From positions 1 through 64,000 of the forward strand of contig CAJNDS010000435.1 of the NCBI GenBank assembly GCA_905221605.1: DNA of 64,000 bases, in the 5' to 3' direction. Below, piece after piece: positions 44,501 to 51,781 of this stretch. This DNA is from Symbiodinium natans (Eukaryota; Sar; Dinophyceae; Suessiales; Symbiodiniaceae). The notes under the pieces were generated by a model. It was not told the DNA's origin, did no database searches, and saw only the letters and a program-made list of their open reading frames with translations. The position numbers and the translations under genes were made by a program. Numbering within the stretch: position 1 is the stretch's first letter; every line of letters starts with the position of its first letter.

Positions 44501-45425
44501 GCAGCGGGGTGAGGCCACGCGCAAGAGCTTGTTCTTTGACCTGTAAAGCCATGTGTCGGCACAGCTGCAGCGGGTAGGCGGTTTCCTGGCTAGTGGCCCA
44601 GCGGTTGTGGGCGGTTTTGCCCCAGGGGGCATGGACATGCTCAGGTGATTCGCCAGGGCAAAGAACGGCAAGACTACGGAAGGCGGGTATATTGTGCACC
44701 AGCAAGGTACGTTTGCGACGGCGGCCCCCGAAGCAGCAGTGATCCAGGATGGTTGACTCATAGGAAAGACCTGTGACTTGAGCACGCCAGTGGCTGGTAT
44801 CCCAGAAGAAGCTTCTGTGTGGATTTTCACAGGAGACCAACTTGCCCTGGCCGATGGCGTGCCGGAAGATGCGGCCGGAGAGAGCGAAAAGCTGATTGGC
44901 AGCAGCAACCCGGGCTTGCAGAACGGGAGCGAGCATCGGCAGGCCGTCCGGAAACTGGTCGTTCCGGGTAGGTGGGGGGTCAGTGGCAGTGCGTTGGATC
45001 AATCTGGCACGAGAGGCCGTGCTGTGGGGGGGGGCGAGGTGGATGTATAGGCAAAAAGGGTTGTCCAAAAGCTCAAACAGCAGCTGAACAGATGAATCAT
45101 GCAAAAGATCGAGGCGGAGCATCGGCGCGGGAGCGCGTGGCGGGAGCACATGGTCCAACCCTATGCTATCCCTGAAACCCACGGCACGAAGCTCGGCGGT
45201 GAGACGGCCCGTACCTGCGAACACCTCAACCCCGAAAAAGGAGGATATGCAAGCGGCTTCAGCAACTGGCTTCGGTTGGGACAACGGAACACCAGGGGGA
45301 AAACAGGCTGCAGGTGGCGAAGTGTCACTGGCAGCGGGCTGAAGCACAGGCACCAGCGGGCTGTGGGCCGGTGCGGTAGGCGGATCCTCCGCGGGACAAG
45401 GGTTGGGGAGCTCGCAGGGCTCACG
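41499..45425 (-). CDS. Pol: methyltransferase-like, dioxygenase-like, RT and RNase H
   Basis: There is no ATG near the start; the frame is open from the gag TGA and the first GTG is at 45353. Counting from that GTG (1284 residues): a cytosine-methyltransferase-like Rossmann domain at 41-280 (motif I EVFAGTGRLTAEL, then LAPPHSTASRAR at 107-118, SCENPHRSFFW, GRRRKRTLL). A 2OG/Fe(II) dioxygenase-like double-stranded beta helix occupies 475-580 (HVD at 494-496, His 557, Arg 567). The reverse transcriptase follows (RPID 843, WDLHKAYKNLPL 894-905, YFDD 967-970), then RNase H (YVDAS 1128-1132, FEFEC, FTDND 1202-1206) and an ADGPSRG tail. The methyltransferase PPC Cys is His (110). Gag lies upstream in the same frame. 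Confidence 0.9.
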   Translation of the reverse strand, partial: REPCELPNPCPAEDPPTAPAHSPLVPVLQPAASDTSPPAACFPPGVPLSQPKPVAEAACISSFFGVEVFAGTGRLTAELRAVGFRDSIGLDHVLPPRAPAPMLRLDLLHDSSVQLLFELLDNPFCLYIHLAPPHSTASRARLIQRTATDPPPTRNDQFPDGLPMLAPVLQARVAAANQLFALSGRIFRHAIGQGKLVSCENPHRSFFWDTSHWRAQVTGLSYESTILDHCCFGGRRRKRTLLVHNIPAFRSLAVLCPGESPEHVHAPWGKTAHNRWATSQETAYPLQLCRHMALQVKEQALARGLTPLPSSLADPPDHLHRAAQVALGQQPTGRKIPAMVPEFKQIVSVDSVQPILPGVRKVVSEFPLPDQAVSEPALLSLPPGARILRRLTLGGDTSRRELRPRVAEPSQSLRALCSGDPAEQYAMACLQKPEIMISDLTPLFDMLHSEQAARGSGSDRDFSWTSGAYAQGGLAGVRRHTKEFPLTSRLLCRFVSERAPGHLFSCVLLGRDLQGPPHVDKNNQKGIPNCILKLSDFEGGGLWLQNSSGETMCPHSNSPQNWGNVIDFQNGRIIFDPHALHCAMPWTGLHRDILVAFHPRNVSKLSTSQLEELTDVGFPLASASHIAAAERLDSVPPSSPAGPEEDAPSKLDPGLSHRTVVGIPWQPDEFIQRAACAVHPRHMLSGLPEPLLCTLNALASNTPEWIGRTRTEEMRKWISRARDLEGQEAELKETMKPNCRAILKSKRLLVFEEMLQASGHEDVAIAREMRSGFQLGGAIPRSEAFRVRRHSASVTMADLHHHASSLRQSILGSTKSSGDETLDRETYEATVQEVARGWLEGPLPLSSLSETSLVTRRFGVMQKGQIRPIDNYLESGVNSTASSVDTIIVHTADCIAAGLGHRMSQDKSCRTHQLQVRSWDLHKAYKNLPLADEVLDDSFLCVYNPATQAAELFKQRVLPFGSRHSVHSFCRVSLGIWRIAVTTLLMHLSVYFDDFVGAEIEPLSKIYEMCLDMLFKVLGWGTSKNKEHPFGTLAKVLGLEINLRDAKLGWVYLSNTPERQKEVFDFVSEILDQGFLKKKDGEKLRGRLQFAECQISGRGAGMAYKKLTGFIRDGAGYLDDEARSTLLTLRDRILHAPSRCVSQNLCNTMHLYVDASCEKRKVGLGGVLVNETGTKIGFFSEWASDGVVARMNPASGNPIFEFECLAILMGLRTWAPLIKNCNLVIFTDNDAALACMIRGMSDNDYGGKIVTCVHELSDEMVCNAWYERVNTTSNIADGPSRGARDESWGPRFEIDVDAIVDTALSAWG

Positions 45426-46646
45426 TCAAGAGCCCTTCTTCGGGCACTCGTGTGCGCCGTGGTGGCCACCGCAGCGCATGCAGGTATGGGAACCACGAGG
45501 ACAGTCCTGGCCTACCTTGGCAGCCTTGCAACCACAGGCCATGTTGAAGTTCCAGCAACGGCGCCCGCCTCGCTTGGTCATAAAGGAAAGGCCTTTCAGC
45601 TCGGCTGGAGTGTTAGCCGGTTCGGAAGCAGGTTGCCCTTTAGTACGGCCTTTGCCTTTACCTTTGTCCCGGCGGGGACGCTTGGGGGGACGCTCGGTGT
45701 CGGGGTCATCAAGGGCCGTGGTGCTCTTGGGGGCAGAACCTGGAACAGGCATCAACTTGTACGCGACGCGAGGCTCGAGCTGCACTCGTTCCCAAAGAGA
45801 ATCCAGGGGGAGGATTCCGTCGGAGCCTGCACGCACACCTTTAGGCTCAGCAAGGCGGACCCAGGCAGCACGGTCGGCCTCTAGGACTTGCTGGACGGTA
45901 GTGGCCCTGAAGCCTGCAGTGGGTTCCTCGACTAGGTGATTGAGCAGGAACTCATTGTATGCCAGCACTTTGCTGTAGGTCGAAAGCCCTACAAGATCCA
46001 ACGCAAGGGCGCGTCGGTGAAGCGCATGGTGCAGGCTCAGGGCGGTGCTCGTATCGCAGCTGAAATCAAGGGTTTTGTCTTTGATGGTTAGGTTGGAGTT
46101 GGCGATCTCGAGCTCCTTTCGGGGCTTCTCCATGCGCAGTTCACTTTGTCTGGTGGTGAACTTGCTCGGAGGGAGATAGCGCACACTGTTGTCCATCAAA
46201 AGCTGCATGCAAAGGTCATAGCTTGCGTAGCTGCATTCTCCGGGTCCTGACAAACTCACACCAGACAGGCGAGCTGCCTGGCGGCGAATGCGATCCTGCC
46301 GCTCGGCGGTAGGCAGTTCTTTAACTTGATCCTCGCGGCTTTCGACCAGGGATTTCACTTGGCTGATCATCAGTGTTTGTGACTCGAAAAGAAGACGGCG
46401 AAGCGCAGACACTGAACCGAGAGAGGGCTCGGGGGCATCCTCTACTCCTGCGGCAGGAGCAGGCCGAATCAAGGCTTTAATGGCGTCATCAGAAGGAGTC
46501 TCGCCAGGTTGGCCGCACGCAAAAGCGAGCTTCGCGAGGGTGTCAAGCCCTTGCTTCGCAAGGCAAGCAAGATCTTCGGCAGTGAGGCCGGCAACAGCAG
46601 CACGTTCCTTAAAGACAGGGGTGGATTCGGTAAGGGTGCTGGCCAT
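45426..46646 (-). CDS. Gag-like protein with Cys/His knuckle
   Basis: The start is the ATG at 46646 (MASTLTESTPVFKERA); a longer frame upstream begins only at a GTG. The protein has 406 residues. The N-terminal two thirds are helical and align in style with the Gag of the second element (TPVFKERAAVAGL there SQPFFEQHARKIG; LLFESQTL there LLFECQTM). The C-terminus is basic (KRPRRDKGKGKGR) and ends with a Cys/His cluster: CWNFNMACGCKAAKVGQDC, then GSHTCMRCGGHHGAHEC. Such knuckles bind RNA during particle assembly. It ends with TGA at 45428-45426, after which the pol frame continues without a break. Confidence 0.85.
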   Translation of the reverse strand: MASTLTESTPVFKERAAVAGLTAEDLACLAKQGLDTLAKLAFACGQPGETPSDDAIKALIRPAPAAGVEDAPEPSLGSVSALRRLLFESQTLMISQVKSLVESREDQVKELPTAERQDRIRRQAARLSGVSLSGPGECSYASYDLCMQLLMDNSVRYLPPSKFTTRQSELRMEKPRKELEIANSNLTIKDKTLDFSCDTSTALSLHHALHRRALALDLVGLSTYSKVLAYNEFLLNHLVEEPTAGFRATTVQQVLEADRAAWVRLAEPKGVRAGSDGILPLDSLWERVQLEPRVAYKLMPVPGSAPKSTTALDDPDTERPPKRPRRDKGKGKGRTKGQPASEPANTPAELKGLSFMTKRGGRRCWNFNMACGCKAAKVGQDCPRGSHTCMRCGGHHGAHECPKKGS

Positions 46647-46961
46647 GACGAGATCGCTCCTTCTACACAGATAGAGCACGTCTGAGATACCTGCAAAAGA
46701 CTGAAACGATACAAGCACTCATGCACATGAAACATGAAGAGCAAACACCGTGACATGATTCATGTGTAGCTCCTACACTTCATCATTTCAAGGAAATGGC
46801 TACGAGAGTATCCCATGGATACTCAGATCACATGCACCATCACTTGAATGGCACACGCTGAACAGCAGTCGACTGTGTTCAAAGGGGCACCATGCTACTG
46901 GGAGCTTGCACACATGAACAAACTGCCCTAGCAACATGTCTGAACACGATACCGGTTTTCC

Positions 46962-48977
46962 TCAAGCATCCTTGTTCATAGCTTTGTCTAGGAAGGCAGC
47001 AGAGCTTCCTGCATCCCGAATGGGACGTGCTTTGACACACTGCTTGCAGAGCCAGGTTTTGCTGTACACTCTACCGGCGAAGGGAACCTTTCCAAGCAGT
47101 GCTCGTCCACACAAAAGGGGGCCATCAGAACCTCTGGCACGGGCGTGGAGTGATTTAGTGGTAGGAGTCTGGAAAAGTTCCAGATCGACACCCATGGTTG
47201 CACAAGGAGCAAACCGTTCGAGGACGTCCTTCTGACCAAGGGATTCATACTCAATGTTTTCGGAATCACTTCCAGACGAAGAGCTGCTCGACGAGCTCGA
47301 TTGGGAACTGGAGCACACAGGAGGCTTTGTAGGGCTGGATGGCCCAGTTTGGTCACAAGGCTCGCCTCCTTCCACACTGGGGGCGTCTGCCCGAACGGCA
47401 AGGGGCGGCTCGACCTGCTTCTCAACCTGTTCGCTTGACGAAGAGGCCAAAGGCGGTGCAGGAATCACCGGCTCGAGCGGGACAGGCACATCCAACATCA
47501 TCCCAGAGCGTGTGCTGTCGGGCGAAAAGACACCGCTTCTCACGCGCTCGATGCACTGCTCGAGGAGTCGGAGGGGATGGGCTTGAGTATCTCTCCCATA
47601 AGTCTCAATGGGCTTGTGATCGCCCTTCAACGCATGATGCCCCAAAATGAGGCACGGTATCTTATCATAGCCCGCTTTCGTCATCCAAGAGAGAAGCGTG
47701 GCTTTCAACCCATGGGAGCTGAAGCCTGCCTCCGGCTCGCGTACGAGCGCAAGGGCGAGCAACTTGCGCATCCAGATGGTCACCTCACTAGCGCTGACTG
47801 CCGCAGAGCTCCAGGAGTTGTCAGCAGCAAGGGTAGGCAGGAGGGGCCCGCGAAACCCCTGCTCGAAGTTGAAGCCCACTTCTTTGCCCGCAGCGATGAA
47901 TGCCAAACCCCACGGAGACTTATGCAGCCCTTGGATCGGAGCAACGAGGATCAGAGGCACGCCGGCGGCATTTGAGATCCGCGCATTTTTGTGATCGAAG
48001 GTCTTGACCTCGATGTATCCCTTGTTTCCGGAAGTGTCAAGTTCGATCTTGTAAATGTTCCGGATGTCTGAGACGCGGGCTCTGGCGTACACAAGGAACA
48101 GACAAACTCCAAGGGCATACCGGTCAATCGGGTCGAGAAAACCCTCGATCAACTCACACTCGAGAGCAAAGATTTCTGCAACATACAAGGTCCGTGACGG
48201 GGTCCGCAGCCTGATTGCGCCCGAAGCTTCTCTCTTGATCCCTTGGATCACCGGGTGCTCCAGAATCTTTGCTTCAACTTGAACCCCGAGGACATGCTCA
48301 AGAAAATTAATTGTCTCAAAACACTCGTGGATGGCACTTCGTCTTCTGGCAGCCACCAAGGGTTTTATGTAGTCCAAAACCTTATCTAAAGTTATTGGAA
48401 AGAACTTTGTACCTTGCGTGGATGCATGGGCAACAAGCTTAGCGGCACACCGGGCACGCTTCAGCAAGGTGGACGTAGCTTTCCCGCCGACAGCTGACGA
48501 CACGATTTGCAAGGTGTCCTGGGATGAGTTCATCAAGAATTTTCCAAGCTCGGAGCCTTCAGGGCAATGGCTCAAGATGCACAACCACCTCCTAACAACC
48601 GCCTCCCTATCAGAACCTGCCTTGACCCCTGGCTCAAGACGCGGTCTGGTGAGGACGCTCGCATAGATAGGGTCAGACACACCTGCCGTCTCATCAGTTG
48701 ACGCTGCTGCAGGCTTTGGCGCTGCGGAGGCAGCGGGAAGGTGCAGTTGTGCTGACAGTCGGACTTTAGGGATTTTGGGTAAACCAAAACTTTCACCCTC
48801 AAAAACCCTCTTAAAAACTCCCTTCTCCCACGGTAAAGTGAGGACACAGGCAGTTGACGAGAAGCTGGCTTCGTCAATCGCACGCTGGCACGCTTGGGCT
48901 TGGAGCGCGTCAGTCGAAGCACAACCCCCCCCAGACGCAGAGCCTTCGGCAGACGCAGCAAACGTAGGGCTGGACAT
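46962..48977 (-). CDS. Tyrosine recombinase (phage-integrase fold)
   Basis: 671 residues from the ATG at 48977. The recombinase joins the circular element to a target through a 3'-phosphotyrosine. A SAM-like N-terminal DNA-binding region spans about 120-250. The catalytic set is visible: Arg in VYARARVSDIRNI (299/301), His and a Lys in place of the usual second Arg in SSHGLKATLLSWM (422 and 425), His in ILGHHALKGD (447), and the nucleophile Tyr 460 in PIETYGRD. A Ser-rich tail follows (nine Ser near 570), then KTWLCKQCVKARP. ORF1 ends 17 bases upstream. HxxK instead of HxxR is a noted departure. Confidence 0.9.
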   Translation of the reverse strand: MSSPTFAASAEGSASGGGCASTDALQAQACQRAIDEASFSSTACVLTLPWEKGVFKRVFEGESFGLPKIPKVRLSAQLHLPAASAAPKPAAASTDETAGVSDPIYASVLTRPRLEPGVKAGSDREAVVRRWLCILSHCPEGSELGKFLMNSSQDTLQIVSSAVGGKATSTLLKRARCAAKLVAHASTQGTKFFPITLDKVLDYIKPLVAARRRSAIHECFETINFLEHVLGVQVEAKILEHPVIQGIKREASGAIRLRTPSRTLYVAEIFALECELIEGFLDPIDRYALGVCLFLVYARARVSDIRNIYKIELDTSGNKGYIEVKTFDHKNARISNAAGVPLILVAPIQGLHKSPWGLAFIAAGKEVGFNFEQGFRGPLLPTLAADNSWSSAAVSASEVTIWMRKLLALALVREPEAGFSSHGLKATLLSWMTKAGYDKIPCLILGHHALKGDHKPIETYGRDTQAHPLRLLEQCIERVRSGVFSPDSTRSGMMLDVPVPLEPVIPAPPLASSSSEQVEKQVEPPLAVRADAPSVEGGEPCDQTGPSSPTKPPVCSSSQSSSSSSSSSGSDSENIEYESLGQKDVLERFAPCATMGVDLELFQTPTTKSLHARARGSDGPLLCGRALLGKVPFAGRVYSKTWLCKQCVKARPIRDAGSSAAFLDKAMNKDA

Positions 48978-48994
48978 GGCGGAAAAACCTGGGG

Positions 48995-49378
48995 TTAAGG
49001 ATCGAGACTATCTAGCGGCGTAAGCGTCGGTTGACGCGGCCCGTACAGCCGCCACAGGTGGCGAACACGCCCACCGAGATCCTGAATGACACGATGCACA
49101 AGGGTCCACGGAGAAGTACGAGCCCACTGAGAGGGAACCACGCCGATGGCACGGAGGAAGCCGACACGCTCCTCTTGCAAGGAACCCACCTGAGCAAAAA
49201 GGATCCGAACCTGCTCCTGGAGATCGCCTAGGGCCGAGTCCTGTGCGGCAACCTGCGACTGCAAATCGGCAACAGAATCCGACAAGCGACCAATGGCAGT
49301 GGCGTGATCCCAGGTTAGGCGCAAATGAGCGCGCTCCGCCTCTTCTGCAGTGGAATCCTCAGGAAGCAACGTGCCCAT
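48995..49378 (-). CDS. ORF1, small coiled-coil protein
   Basis: 127 residues from the ATG at 49378. The heptad-like stretch HATAIGRLSDSVADLQSQVA followed by ALGDLQEQVRILFAQVGSLQ predicts a coiled coil at about 24-75. It is the first ORF after repeat A1 and lies in another frame than the other three. DIRS-type and LINE elements often begin with such a small structural ORF. No enzyme motif is present. Confidence 0.65.
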   Translation of the reverse strand: MGTLLPEDSTAEEAERAHLRLTWDHATAIGRLSDSVADLQSQVAAQDSALGDLQEQVRILFAQVGSLQEERVGFLRAIGVVPSQWARTSPWTLVHRVIQDLGGRVRHLWRLYGPRQPTLTPLDSLDP

Positions 49379-49511
49379 GAACGGCCGAGGAGTTCAGGAC
49401 ATCCGCAGCCCCCACGGGGCTGCTTGCACTGGCCCTAAGGGCAAGGTTAAGGAGCCTGGTTGAAGATGAACCTGTTTGGGCGCTCACACGGTTACACAAA
49501 GCCAGGCCCCA

Positions 49512-49818
49512 GGATTCAAAAATGAAACTCTGTGTCTGAGCCACTCAGACCTTGAGCCAAAATGAAACTCTGTGTCTGAGCCACTCAGACCTTGCATGCA
49601 GGCAACGCACTGCTTCAAACACATGGAATGTCAAAGAACGTGAGTCATGTTCAGACATGAAGTTTAAAAATTTGGAACATGGTCTGTACTCGTGGATTGT
49701 TGTAGTGAACTCGTAAATCGGGCAAGATTCGGGCAAACCGCAAAAATAAAAGAACATTTATTTTTGCTGCACATGAACACAAAATAAGGTCCTCTCCATC
49801 ACGATGGATAGTTGCCTT
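49512..49818 (-). repeat. Split direct repeat A1 (5' end of the retroelement)
   Basis: Matches A2 but with a 40-bp internal tandem duplication: the stretch at 49519-49554 recurs at 49559-49594. The extra piece carries the spliced-leader relic. The outer edge ends GTTGCCTT at the pyrimidine-rich flank. Confidence 0.88.
49551..49564 (-). other. Dinoflagellate spliced-leader relic
   Basis: On the minus strand these 14 bases read CATTTTGGCTCAAG, the 3' portion of the conserved dinoflagellate spliced leader. They are followed at once by GTCTGAGTGG. The same GTCTGAGTGG follows AAG in the neighbouring copy (GCATGCAAG|GTCTGAG), which is where a trans-splice acceptor would be. Confidence 0.85.
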
Positions 49819-49863
49819 TTCTCCCACTCTCCCTCCCCTTCCCTCTCTCCGTCAGAAGAACAG

Positions 49864-49956
49864 AAATAATTATTTCTTGATCCTAAATAATTTTTTTATT
49901 GATCCTAAATAAATTTTTTCTTGATCCTAAATAATTTTTTTTTTGATCCGCATCCC
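49864..49956 (-). repeat. Right terminal inverted repeat array
   Basis: Four TTGATCC blocks separated by TAAATAATTTTTT-like sequence, ending TTTTGATCCGCATCCC. Inverted relative to the left array. Confidence 0.7.
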
Positions 49957-49965
49957 GACCTTTAG
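49957..49965 (+). repeat. Right target-site duplication GACCTTTAG
   Basis: Direct copy of 39272-39280, in the same orientation, directly after the right inverted end. Confidence 0.7.
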
Positions 49966-50198
49966 ACCGGAAACGCGTGTGGCATGATGCCACGAGACGG
50001 AATGAATAAGTCAATGACTTGATGACGGCAAACGCTGCTTTGGACATGACAAGATCTGCCTTCATCACGCTTGCTGTGCAGAAGCCGTTAGAAGAAGAGG
50101 GCTGGTTCAGCTGGCGCTCGCGGTACGACTGACCTGTCCCACAAGGGCGCTGCGGGCCCAATCTGGAAATCCACACAGGCGGGCATGCAGACTGGGAT

Positions 50199-50415
50199 GC
50201 CTCCATCACACGTCTTGTCGCACGGCGTCCACGGCGTCCACTCCTTTGAGTCAACAAGAATCGCGTGCAAAGTCATGCCCGAATTCCTTTGAGGAGCGGT
50301 CTGTGAGAGAGCAGTTCTGAGGTGGTGCTGCGGGGCAGCCGGCCGTCACCACCAACTCTGTGGGACAGCCGAGGCCTCCTCCAGCCGGCATTTGCTGAAC
50401 CTCGAGTTGCACCAA
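50199..50415 (-). CDS. TSP1 module halves
   Basis: LVQLEVQQMPAGGGLGCPTE, a TSP1 closing half, lies at 50415-50350. VDSKEWTPWTPCDKTCDGG, an opening half, lies at 50255-50199. Both are on the minus strand, and these are the first TSP1 exons upstream of the transposon. Confidence 0.75.
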
Positions 50416-50610
50416 GTCGCACCACTCTGAACAGTCCACATTCACATTTAAGAACTGTCATTTGCAGATGGTCACAGATATTCGTAGATGCAGGAGTGCA
50501 AACCAATGCAAAGCTCTGCTTGACACGCAGGTTTGCGAGACCGCCACTGGTGGTCTAATGCAGCACAGTCAGAAGTGTTGCCGGCATCTTGTTTCGGCCC
50601 GATTGGAGTC

Positions 50611-50650
50611 AGTTGAAGTCGGTTGAAATCGGTTGAAGTTGGTTGAGAGC
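50611..50650. repeat. Decamer tandem repeat (GGTTGAARTY), four copies
   Basis: AGTTGAAGTC, GGTTGAAATC, GGTTGAAGTT and GGTTGAGAGC follow one another with an exact 10-bp period. Confidence 0.9.
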
Positions 50651-51374
50651 TGGTTAACTTTCAGTAATGCCGGGTGGGCAGTTTGATCACCTGCTGAGAT
50701 TCCCGAGCAGGACTGGGGTTGTTCAGCACCGTTCTCCTTCCTTCTGTCTCTCATCAGCCTGCCTGCAAGAATCTGCATCGGCCTCTTTATGCCAATGAAC
50801 CGAATCGCCAAAAGATCGCATGCTTTCTCAGCTGTGATTATAAACTCATGTCATGGCAATATCGAAGGCAATGCTCAAGCGTGAGATCCACGCTGTTCGT
50901 CTGCGGATGCGCTGGGTTTGCCCCTCCTGTTGCATCTTTCGGCTGGCACTTGCAGAAGCATACCACACAAACCCAAACTTGCTTTGACAGGTTCCTCTGC
51001 GCAGTCGCTCCATGACGACCTGACAGGTGAAATCCCAGGCGTGCACTGAAAATGTCCGAGAAGGCGAGGAAGCCAGTGGATCTAAAGGAAGTTCGAAATC
51101 AAATCAAGATTCGAGGCCCAGGCCAGGCCGAGACTTCACAATCACTCCGGCCGCAAGGAGGCAGAGTGCAAGGCACCGTCTGGCAATCACAGGAGAAATC
51201 ACAGGAAATCACAGAGGAGAAATCTCACAAGCAGCCGAAGCATGTCTTCTGACTTGGCCTCTAGCAGCACACCAACGCATACCTCACCTCCGTGCCGAGC
51301 CTCCTGCAAAAGAGCTCCACTTCAAAAGTGCAAGCAAGGACAGCAAGGACTCAATCGAACCCCGCCTGATCAAC

Positions 51375-51434
51375 TCTCCGCAGCCTGGTATGGCGGCCTT
51401 CCCCACAAGAAGAGCTGCAACTTGTCCATTCCTC
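51375..51434 (-). CDS. TSP1 module half
   Basis: EEWTSCSSSCGEGRHTRLRR reads through in one minus-strand frame, a classical TSP1 core with Cys pair and Arg strand. A possible further opening, CQFSPWRVGS, is near 51510. Confidence 0.7.
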
Positions 51435-51781
51435 GACCCATTGTCAACGGTGCAGCATGCAGTATTTTTAAATCTGGCACCACGGACTAGGCTGCCCACT
51501 CGCCACGGGCTGAACTGGCATGCTTGTGGGTGGCTGCTGGTTCCACATGGCCTGCAAGGACTCATGCGGCCACAGCATTTTTAGGGACTCGGCATGGTCC
51601 TCGTAAGCTTGGTGGGCCCTTCGCACGGCTTACCTGCATGGGACGGAATCTTTGACGGGCGAAACCGAGTGCTAGTCTGCTGTCCACGCCCCTAAACATG
51701 TGCCACAGATTTCGACATTTGCGACACAAGACTTGAATCGAGTGCTTGTGTCAACATGGAGTCCCCCAAGCCTGTCTCAGT

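Larger units (their letters stand above)
40734..49818 (-). mobile_element. Tyrosine-recombinase retrotransposon with split direct repeats (DIRS/PAT/Ngaro-like)
   Basis: In the sense direction (right to left) the order is A1 (49816-49512), four ORFs, B1 (41506-41259), A2 (41260-40996), B2 (40981-40734). This A1-ORFs-B1-A2-B2 plan is the split-direct-repeat design of PAT and Ngaro elements in the DIRS order. Such elements integrate circular DNA through a tyrosine recombinase and make no target duplication. ORFs are coiled-coil ORF1, recombinase, Gag-like, Pol. All are open, and the B copies are identical by eye, so the insertion looks recent. CCTT is shared at both outer junctions and at the B1/A2 junction. 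Confidence 0.88.
39281..49956. mobile_element. 10.7-kb TIR unit with 9-bp target duplication, host of a nested retroelement
   Basis: The left end reads GGGTAGGGGATCAAAG and the right end, reverse complemented, GGGATGCGGATCAAAA. Both continue into iterated GGATCAAAAAA/TTATTT(G/A) blocks. The unit is flanked by a perfect 9-bp direct repeat, GACCTTTAG (39272-39280 and 49957-49965). Such ends and a 9-bp duplication are typical of cut-and-paste DNA transposons such as Mutator-like elements. No transposase is seen, so it would be non-autonomous. Without the nested element (40734-49818) it would be about 1.6 kb. It sits between TSP1 exons at 38.6 and 50.2 kb, that is, probably within an intron. Confidence 0.7.

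Noticed and set aside
45099-45939. Plus-strand frames of 261 and 178 codons opposite gag and pol
   Set aside because: They mirror GC-rich codon use of the opposite strand, carry no motif, and oppose two well supported ORFs.
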